The notes beneath the pieces are model-generated. The model did not search any database. It saw only the letters and a list, made by a program, of their open reading frames with translations, and was not told where the DNA came from. Position numbers and translations under genes: made by a program. Of a stretch of DNA of 7,203 bases, positions 1 through 4,352 are shown piece after piece (within the stretch, counting starts at the first letter, position 1; every line of letters begins with the position of its first letter). The DNA comes from Chitinophaga pinensis (GTDB lineage: Bacteria; Bacteroidota; Bacteroidia; Chitinophagales; Chitinophagaceae), in NCBI GenBank assembly GCA_945866165.1, contig CAMBGO010000118.1, positions 1 through 7,203 on the forward strand, in the 5' to 3' direction.

Positions 1-254
1 ATCGTGCATTGACTTATCGCGATAGCCATATTACACCTGTGGATAGCTGGGATGACTTCAAAAAAGTATTGAATGAAAAAGGTGGATTTATTTCTGCGCA
101 TTGGGATGGTACTCCAGAAACAGAAAATAAAATCAAAGAGGAAGCAAAAGCAACTATTCGTTGCATTCCATTGAATAACAAACCAGAACCAGGTGTATGT
201 GTGCATTCCGGAAAGCCAAGCACACAGCGGGTATTATTTGCGATGGCGTATTAG
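1..254 (+). CDS. proS: Prolyl-tRNA synthetase, archaeal/eukaryotic-like type, C-terminal fragment
   Basis: This is the 3' end of a gene whose start lies outside the window; the first complete codon is at 3. ProRS is a cytoplasmic class II synthetase that attaches proline to tRNA-Pro. The visible part, about 83 residues, belongs to the C-terminal region specific to the archaeal/eukaryotic-like form, the form I recall as usual in Bacteroidota. Recognisable landmarks are RDSHITPVDSWDDF, GGFISAHWDGT (81-113), the KATIRCIP stretch, and an ending SGKPSTQRVLFAMAY. The terminal tyrosine after an RVLFA-A segment is a family hallmark, so the protein ends naturally and is not truncated by the repeats that begin 2 nt after the stop. 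Two cysteines of the former zinc-site region remain (IRC and GVC). Full-length proteins are near 490 residues. Assignment is by remembered family sequence; the catalytic core is not visible. Confidence 0.9.
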   Translation, partial: RALTYRDSHITPVDSWDDFKKVLNEKGGFISAHWDGTPETENKIKEEAKATIRCIPLNNKPEPGVCVHSGKPSTQRVLFAMAY

Positions 255-256
255 AG

Positions 257-333
257 GACAGAAGTCAGACATCAGACGTCAGAAGACAGAATTCAGAAGC
301 CAGTAGACAGAAGTCAGATGTAAGGACTCAGTG
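257..333. repeat. Left heptad array: about 11 degenerate 7-bp repeats
   Basis: A tandem array with a strict 7-bp period begins 2 nt after the proS stop. Read as heptads from 257, the units are gacagaa, gtcagac, atcagac, gtcagaa, gacagaa, ttcagaa, gccagta, gacagaa and gtcagat, followed by two decayed units to 333. Nearly every unit has CAG at positions 3-5, giving a consensus close to G(T/A)CAGA(A/C). The array is the inverted counterpart of the one at 434-489: 257-296 pairs with 480-441 with 35 of 40 bases matching, including a perfect 15-bp match (264-278 with 459-473). The sequence has no coding meaning. It could act as a 3' RNA hairpin for proS, a DNA-level structure, or a dispersed element. 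Its function is unknown to me. Confidence 0.9.
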
Positions 334-433
334 TCTATGGAAATTAAATCTTTTTTTAATTACGTGAACATGGAATCTGCGCTCATAAAATATTAAAAAT
401 CTTATTTCATTATAAAAATCTATTGCCTAGTTT
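334..433. other. AT-rich spacer between the two inverted heptad arrays
   Basis: This non-coding stretch of about 100 bp would be the loop if the two arrays paired. It is markedly AT-rich, with runs such as tttttttaatta and tattaaaaat. It contains one small all-A/T stem (342-348 with 355-361) that is too weak to call a terminator. I see no open reading frame, tRNA or clear promoter in it. Together with the arrays and the lpdA promoter it accounts for the 301-bp gap between proS and lpdA. Confidence 0.6.
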
Positions 434-489
434 CTGATATCTGACATCTGTCGTCTGTCGTCTGATGTCTGACATCTGTCGTCTGATTC
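434..489. repeat. Right heptad array: 8 degenerate 7-bp repeats, inverted relative to the left array
   Basis: Eight contiguous heptads can be read from 434: ctgatat, ctgacat, ctgtcgt, ctgtcgt, ctgatgt, ctgacat, ctgtcgt and ctgattc. Every unit starts with CTG, so the consensus is CTG(A/T)(C/T)(A/G)T, the reverse complement of the left-array unit. These repeats are cleaner than the left ones, with no decayed member inside the array. The heptad phases of the two arrays line up when they are paired. The array ends about 10 bp before the -33 element of the predicted lpdA promoter, so it could influence lpdA transcription, but nothing in the sequence proves that. Confidence 0.9.
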
Positions 490-499
490 CCATATCTTT

Positions 500-530
500 T
501 TTGCCATTTCCCCCATTCGGCCTAATTTTG
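500..530 (+). promoter_or_regulatory. Predicted Bacteroidota-type promoter for lpdA
   Basis: TTTG at 500-503 and TAATTTTG at 523-530 are separated by 19 nt. This fits the Bacteroidota primary sigma consensus TTTG, a spacer of about 19 nt, and TAnnTTTG (-33/-7) without a mismatch. Transcription would start a few bases after 530, leaving a leader of roughly 20 nt before the lpdA ATG at 556. The location directly upstream of a gene with a long non-coding gap supports it. The motif is short and AT-rich, so chance matches occur. Confidence 0.65.
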
Positions 531-555
531 CAACTCAATCATTAAAATTTTCATC

Positions 556-1962
556 ATGGCATACGACATTCTTGTATTGGGTAGCGGTCCTGGGGGATAT
601 CCTGCAGCAATCAGGGCATCACAACTTGGCTTTAAAGTCGCAATCATCGAAAAGGAAAGCCTTGGTGGTGTTTGCCTTAACTGGGGTTGTATTCCCACAA
701 AAGCATTGTTGAAAAGTGCACAAGTATATGAATACATGAAGCACAGTGATGATTATGGAATTAAGAGCACTGGCGTTGAGCATGACTTCACTGCAGTGGT
801 TAAAAGGAGTCGTGGTGTTGCAGACAAAATGAGTAAAGGAGTTCAGTTCTTAATGAAAAAGAACAAGATTGACGTTGTGATGGGGTATGGGAAAATTGCC
901 GGAAAAGGAAAAATAGAAGTCACTTCAGAAGATGGAAAGAAGCAAATGGTGGAAGGTAAATACATCATCATCGCAACTGGTGCTAGAAGCCGTCAGCTTC
1001 CTACTATGCCTCTTGATGGAAAGAAAATCATAGGGTACAGGGATGCAATGGTTTTGCAAACACAACCAGAATCACTTATTGTTGTTGGAAGTGGGGCAAT
1101 CGGTATTGAGTTTGCTGATTTCTATAATTCAATGGGAACAAAGGTGACCATAGTTGAATTCATGCCTAAGATTGTACCAGTGGAAGATGATGATATTAGC
1201 AAAGAGCTTGAAAAGCAACTTAAAAAGAAGGGAATCAATATCCTTACTTCGAGTGAAGTTGTCAAAGTTGATACATCTGGAAAAGGTGTAAAAGCAACTG
1301 TAAAGAATGCTTCAGGGGAATCTGTATTGGAAGGCGATATTTTACTAAGTGCAGTTGGTATTGCATCTAACATTGAAAATATTGGACTTGAAGAGACCGG
1401 AATAAAAATGGAAAAAGGCCGTATTGTAGTTGACAAATCACAGCAAACTTCTGTAGCCGGAATTTATGCAATAGGTGACTGTTCTCCTGGCCAATCCTTG
1501 GCCCACGTTGCAGGAAAAGAGGGAATTACAGCCGCTGAAAGTATTGCCTATCTTGAAAAGAAAATCAATCATAAACCAGAAGCAATCGATTATAACAATA
1601 TTCCTGGCTGTACCTATTGCTCACCAGAAATCGCCTCTGTTGGATACACTGAAAAAGCTGCAAAAGATGCTGGATATGAAATCAAGGTTGGAAAGTTTCC
1701 ATTTATGGCAAGTGGTAAAGCCAGTGCTGCCGGCAACACAGATGGATTTGTGAAAGTGATTTTTGATGCTAAATATGGAGAATTTTTAGGGGCACATATG
1801 ATTGGAGCAGGTGTCACTGAATTAATTGCAGAAGTTGTTGTGGCTCGAAAGCTAGAAACCACTAACCATGAAATATTAAACGCGATCCATCCTCACCCAA
1901 CTATGAGTGAAGCATTAAAAGAAGCGGTTGCGGCTGCCTACGGAGAAGCAATTGATATTTAG
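556..1962 (+). CDS. lpdA: Dihydrolipoyl dehydrogenase (E3 subunit)
   Basis: This cytoplasmic FAD flavoprotein reoxidises the dihydrolipoyl groups of 2-oxoacid dehydrogenase complexes and of the glycine cleavage system, passing electrons to NAD+. The 468-residue length is typical. The N-terminal FAD-binding motif is GSGPGG at residues 9-14. The redox disulfide is in GGVCLNWGCIPTK (Cys40 and Cys45). The NAD-binding motif GSGAIG is at 178-183, and the second FAD contact GIYAIGDC is at 302-309. The C-terminal dimerisation domain carries HPHPTMSE, with the catalytic pair likely His447 and Glu452, so all key residues are present. The ATG at 556 places the FAD motif at the usual distance. No E1 or E2 genes are adjacent, so the complex it serves cannot be told from context. 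It appears to be transcribed alone from the promoter at 500-530. Other disulfide reductases of the family are less likely given the HPHPT motif and LNWGCIPTK. Confidence 0.96.
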   Translation: MAYDILVLGSGPGGYPAAIRASQLGFKVAIIEKESLGGVCLNWGCIPTKALLKSAQVYEYMKHSDDYGIKSTGVEHDFTAVVKRSRGVADKMSKGVQFLMKKNKIDVVMGYGKIAGKGKIEVTSEDGKKQMVEGKYIIIATGARSRQLPTMPLDGKKIIGYRDAMVLQTQPESLIVVGSGAIGIEFADFYNSMGTKVTIVEFMPKIVPVEDDDISKELEKQLKKKGINILTSSEVVKVDTSGKGVKATVKNASGESVLEGDILLSAVGIASNIENIGLEETGIKMEKGRIVVDKSQQTSVAGIYAIGDCSPGQSLAHVAGKEGITAAESIAYLEKKINHKPEAIDYNNIPGCTYCSPEIASVGYTEKAAKDAGYEIKVGKFPFMASGKASAAGNTDGFVKVIFDAKYGEFLGAHMIGAGVTELIAEVVVARKLETTNHEILNAIHPHPTMSEALKEAVAAAYGEAIDI

Positions 1963-2057
1963 TTTGATTGATAACAGGCTGAAGTACAATGCTTTGGCTG
2001 ATTTAACTGGGGAGAGAAATTCAAATATGATTCCTTCCCTTATAAAGGGTCAAAAGA

Positions 2058-2089
2058 TTTGGTAATTTCCAGTATTATCACGACATTTG
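2058..2089 (+). promoter_or_regulatory. Possible promoter of the rpmB-rpmG-bL38 operon
   Basis: TTTG at 2058-2061 is followed after 20 nt by GACATTTG at 2082-2089. The second element matches the Bacteroidota -7 consensus TAnnTTTG except for its first base, and the spacing is at the upper end of the normal range. Transcription starting just after it would give a leader of about 15 nt before rpmB at 2112. The 149-nt gap after lpdA also suggests a new transcription unit here. Confidence 0.45.
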
Positions 2090-2111
2090 CACTCCCTAAA
2101 AAAATTAGTTT

Positions 2112-2348
2112 ATGGCACGAGTATGTCAGGTTACAGGAAAGAGGCCGATTACAGGACACAAGGTATCTCACTCAAATATTAAGACAAAACGTCGTTTTTT
2201 GCCTAACCTGCAAACAAAGCGTTTTTTCTTGGCTGAAGAAGATAAGTGGGTAACGATAAAGTTGTCATCTGAAGCAATTCGTACAATCAATAAAAATGGT
2301 TTGTACAGTGTTGTTAAAGAACTTAGGAAATCAGGCGTAAGCATTTAA
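2112..2348 (+). CDS. rpmB: Large-subunit ribosomal protein bL28
   Basis: This 78-residue basic protein has the bL28 signature: it starts MARVCQVTGKRPITGHKVSHS, continues with KTKRRFLPNLQ, and ends with the segment IRTINKNGLYSVVKELRKSG. bL28 binds 23S rRNA on the 50S subunit. Only one cysteine (Cys5) is present, so this is the zinc-independent form of the protein. It is the first gene of a tight cluster, 22 nt before rpmG, and follows a possible promoter at 2058-2089. The start is preceded by an A/T-rich leader with no Shine-Dalgarno sequence. A longer overlapping open frame in the region (from 2059, another phase) has no family resemblance and is a shadow. Confidence 0.96.
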   Translation: MARVCQVTGKRPITGHKVSHSNIKTKRRFLPNLQTKRFFLAEEDKWVTIKLSSEAIRTINKNGLYSVVKELRKSGVSI

Positions 2349-2370
2349 TAATTGAACATAAAGAAATAAA

Positions 2371-2553
2371 ATGGCTAAGAAAGGTAATAGGGTTCAAGTG
2401 ATACTGGAGTGCACAGAGCATAAAACAGCTGGTTTGGCAGGTACAAGCCGTTATATCACTACCAAAAACAAGAAAAATACACCTGAGCGTATAGAGTTGA
2501 AGAAATACAACCCTATCATGAAAAAGTATACATTACACAAGGAAATTAAATAA
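2371..2553 (+). CDS. rpmG: Large-subunit ribosomal protein bL33, zinc-site-degenerate form
   Basis: A 60-residue basic protein with the bL33 pattern: MAKKGNRVQVILECTEHK, then RYITTKNKKNTPERIELKKYNP, then KKYTLHKE near the end. bL33 sits near the E site of the 50S subunit. In zinc-binding bL33 the protein has two CxxC-type pairs. Here the first region keeps a single cysteine (Cys14 in ECTEH), and the second pair has been replaced in KYNPIMKKYT, so a normal zinc ribbon cannot form. It lies 22 nt after rpmB and 2 nt before the next gene, which indicates co-transcription. No Shine-Dalgarno sequence precedes the ATG (leader aagaaataaa). Confidence 0.96.
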   Translation: MAKKGNRVQVILECTEHKTAGLAGTSRYITTKNKKNTPERIELKKYNPIMKKYTLHKEIK

Positions 2554-2555
2554 TC

Positions 2556-2726
2556 ATGGCAAAATCAGCTTCCAAAAACGCGAAAGTAAAAGACCTTAAG
2601 GCTTCTGCCGAAGCAAAAAACTGGACAAAAGTGATCAAGGCATTAAGAAGCCCCAAGACTGGCGCTTACACTTTCAAGGAGTCAATTATTCACAAAGACA
2701 AGGTCAAGGATTTCTTGGCCCAGTAA
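2556..2726 (+). CDS. DUF4295 family small basic protein, probably ribosomal protein bL38
   Basis: This 56-residue lysine-rich protein begins only 2 nt after the rpmG stop. It starts MAKSASKNAKVKDLKASAEA, then has WTKVIKALRSPKTGAYTFKE and ends KVKDFLAQ. The segment S-P-K-T-G-A-Y-T-F with a following acidic residue is the mark of the DUF4295 family, which I know only from Bacteroidota, encoded after rpmB and rpmG. I recall that a new large-subunit protein named bL38 was seen in the Flavobacterium johnsoniae 70S structure, and I believe it is this family, but I have not verified the link. High lysine content, tiny size and operon position all fit a ribosomal role. The gene is the last before an intrinsic terminator. 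Confidence 0.88.
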   Translation: MAKSASKNAKVKDLKASAEAKNWTKVIKALRSPKTGAYTFKESIIHKDKVKDFLAQ

Positions 2727-2744
2727 AATATTCAGAAAAAATGA

Positions 2745-2787
2745 CGAAAGCTGTTCCGTACTATTGTGGGACAGCTTTTGTTTTATA
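2745..2787 (+). terminator. Intrinsic terminator ending the rpmB-rpmG-bL38 unit
   Basis: AAAGCTGTTCC (2747-2757) pairs with GGGACAGCTTT (2768-2778). The 11-bp stem has one G-U pair and a 10-nt loop, and it can be extended by two more pairs (a G-U and a C-G) to 2745 and 2780. A U-rich tail (ttgttttat) follows. It lies 18 nt after the bL38 stop codon, as expected for the end of that operon. Its tail ends only a few nucleotides before the ATG of the next gene at 2791. Confidence 0.85.
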
Positions 2788-2790
2788 CCC

Positions 2791-3318
2791 ATGCCAGACC
2801 CAATAAAAATCATAAGAGCAGGCCTCGATGACGCCTTGGATATCCTAGAACTTTCTAGGAAAACCTTCATAGAAACCTATTATGAAGTGTCTGACAAAAA
2901 GCAAGTGCTGAAGTTTATTGATACCTACCTTACTATTCAAAAAATCAAAGAGGATCTACAAAACCCTTCTATTTTATTTTATATTGCGAGAAAGGGAATA
3001 CAAGGAGTGGGCATTTTAAAAATTGTAGAGAATGTAACTGCTAAAGGCATTGATGATAAAAAATGCCTCATGTTGGATAAACTTTACGTTCTTAAAGATT
3101 ACCATGGTAATAAAATAGGAACTGATCTAATTGATATTGCAAAGCAGCATGCATTTGATAATCATTTTCAAGTCATTTGGTTGCAAGTCTGGCAGAAGAA
3201 TACAAGTGCTATCAAGTTCTATCAGCATGGTGGATTTGTAGTATATGATACCTGTCTCTTTGAATATTATGAAGAACCGGAAAATGATTTCTTGTTAAAG
3301 TTTGATTTATACAATTAA
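2791..3318 (+). CDS. GNAT family N-acetyltransferase
   Basis: A 175-residue protein of the GCN5-related acetyltransferase fold, which transfers the acetyl group of acetyl-CoA to an amine. The N-terminal part (IKIIRAGLDDALDILELSRKTF) is the usual first strand and helix. Core motif A is LDKLYVLKDYHGNKIGTDLI (95-114). Motif B is WLQVWQKNTSAIKFYQHGGF (130-149), with the typical Asn137, Tyr144 and Gly-Phe 148-149. In the acetyl-CoA loop the usual R-G-x-G-x-G is H-G-N-K-I-G, so one glycine is a lysine. The substrate cannot be predicted. Overall resemblance is to GNATs related to spermine/spermidine or ribosomal-protein acetyltransferases, but this is weak. I chose the ATG at 2791. An upstream TTG at 2764 would put the start inside the terminator stem. 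It lies 5 nt before ftsY and so is probably co-transcribed with it. Translation and transcription signals upstream are unclear because of the adjacent terminator. Confidence 0.88.
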   Translation: MPDPIKIIRAGLDDALDILELSRKTFIETYYEVSDKKQVLKFIDTYLTIQKIKEDLQNPSILFYIARKGIQGVGILKIVENVTAKGIDDKKCLMLDKLYVLKDYHGNKIGTDLIDIAKQHAFDNHFQVIWLQVWQKNTSAIKFYQHGGFVVYDTCLFEYYEEPENDFLLKFDLYN

Positions 3319-3323
3319 AGTAT

Positions 3324-4280
3324 ATGGGAATTTTTGACCGCCTTTTTGGATCGAAAGAAAAAGAACAGCTTGACAAGGGTCTTGAAAAAACCAAACAAGG
3401 TTTCTTTTCAAAGCTAACCTTGGCAATTGCAGGAAAGTCTTCGATCGACAATGAAGTGCTGGATCAACTCGAAGAAGCCCTTATCTCTGCAGATGTTGGA
3501 GTGGATACAACCCTTCACATCATTGAAAAAATACAACTACGTGTTTCAAAGGAAAAATACTTGGGTGTTTCTGCACTAAACGAATTGCTACAAGAGGAAA
3601 TGCAAGCAGTATTGGTTGGTGATGGCCAAGATGCATTGCAACGCTTTGATATTCCTGAAGGTAAAAAACCTTTTGTCATCCTCGTTGTTGGCGTTAATGG
3701 TGTTGGGAAAACCACTACCATTGGTAAATTGGCAACGAACTTTAAAGCTGTAGGAAAAAAAGTTATGCTAGGTGCTGCCGATACTTTTAGGGCCGCAGCA
3801 GTTGATCAACTCACCATATGGAGTGAAAGGGCCGATGTAGCAATTGTAAAGAAAGAGATGGGAAGTGACCCTGCATCAGTTGCATTTGATACGGTTAACA
3901 GCGCATTGGCAAAAGATATGGATATTGTCATTATTGACACTGCCGGAAGGTTGCACAACAAGGCACACTTGATGGAGGAACTAACCAAAATTAAACGTGT
4001 TATACAAAAAGTAATCCCTGATGCACCTCATGAAACATTGCTGGTGCTTGATGGAACAACTGGTCAAAATGCAATTGAACAAGCGAAGCATTTTTCAGCA
4101 GCTACAGATGTTTCAGGACTAGTGATTACAAAGCTTGATGGAACGGCCAAAGGCGGAATAGTTTTGGCAATTGCGAATCAATTCAAAATTCCTGTGAAGT
4201 TTATTGGAATTGGTGAAAAGGCAGAAGATATGATCGTATTTGATAAAAAAGAATTTGTTAGTAGGTTGTTTAAGCTATAG
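3324..4280 (+). CDS. ftsY: Signal recognition particle receptor FtsY
   Basis: FtsY is the SRP-family GTPase that receives SRP-ribosome-nascent chain complexes at the cytoplasmic membrane and hands them to the Sec translocon. The 318-residue protein has a helical N domain followed by the G domain. G1 is GVNGVGKT (123-130), the insertion-box segment DTFRAAAVDQL is at 153-163, G3 is DTAGR (205-209), G4 is TKLDG (269-273), and the closing GIGEKAEDM is at 295-303. The DTFRAAAVDQL and GIGEK segments place it in FtsY rather than Ffh, and the methionine-rich M domain of Ffh is absent. The long acidic A domain of the E. coli protein is missing. Instead the N-terminus is a short amphipathic stretch (MGIFDRLFGSKEKEQ), probably the membrane contact. 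The start at 3324 is 5 nt after the GNAT stop. Confidence 0.97.
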   Translation: MGIFDRLFGSKEKEQLDKGLEKTKQGFFSKLTLAIAGKSSIDNEVLDQLEEALISADVGVDTTLHIIEKIQLRVSKEKYLGVSALNELLQEEMQAVLVGDGQDALQRFDIPEGKKPFVILVVGVNGVGKTTTIGKLATNFKAVGKKVMLGAADTFRAAAVDQLTIWSERADVAIVKKEMGSDPASVAFDTVNSALAKDMDIVIIDTAGRLHNKAHLMEELTKIKRVIQKVIPDAPHETLLVLDGTTGQNAIEQAKHFSAATDVSGLVITKLDGTAKGGIVLAIANQFKIPVKFIGIGEKAEDMIVFDKKEFVSRLFKL

Positions 4281-4352
4281 CCAACATATGATAAAAATTA
4301 AGATAGTAGTAAAAACTACCTAATACTATTTGAATTATTTCTAAAATAAAAA

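Noticed and set aside
257..489. Possible CRISPR array
   Set aside because: The repeat unit is only 7 bp, units are contiguous without unique spacers, and the two halves are inverted.
252..556. Insertion sequence remnant suggested by the inverted arrays
   Set aside because: There is no transposase fragment, no target-site duplication that I could see, and the inverted parts are tandem heptads rather than unique terminal repeats.
1122..1436. Antisense open frame of 104 codons inside lpdA
   Set aside because: It mirrors a strongly conserved lpdA segment, has a serine-rich low-information product with no family resemblance, and has no promoter or leader.
2037..2049. Small hairpin CCCTT-ata-AAGGG after lpdA as a terminator
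   Set aside because: The stem is only 5 bp and no U-tract follows, so it is too weak to call.
2059..2253. Open frame overlapping rpmB in another phase
   Set aside because: It overlaps the well-recognised bL28 gene and gives an unrecognisable product.
2764..2790. Upstream TTG start for the GNAT protein, adding 9 residues
   Set aside because: It lies inside the loop and stem of the intrinsic terminator, and the added residues MWDSFCFIP do not resemble a GNAT N-terminus. The ATG at 2791 fits the first strand well.
4301..4334. Hairpin and near-promoter sequence between ftsY and rimO
   Set aside because: The stem is 5 bp without a U-tail. The candidate -7 element (TACTATTTG) has one base too many, and no TTTG lies at the right distance upstream.
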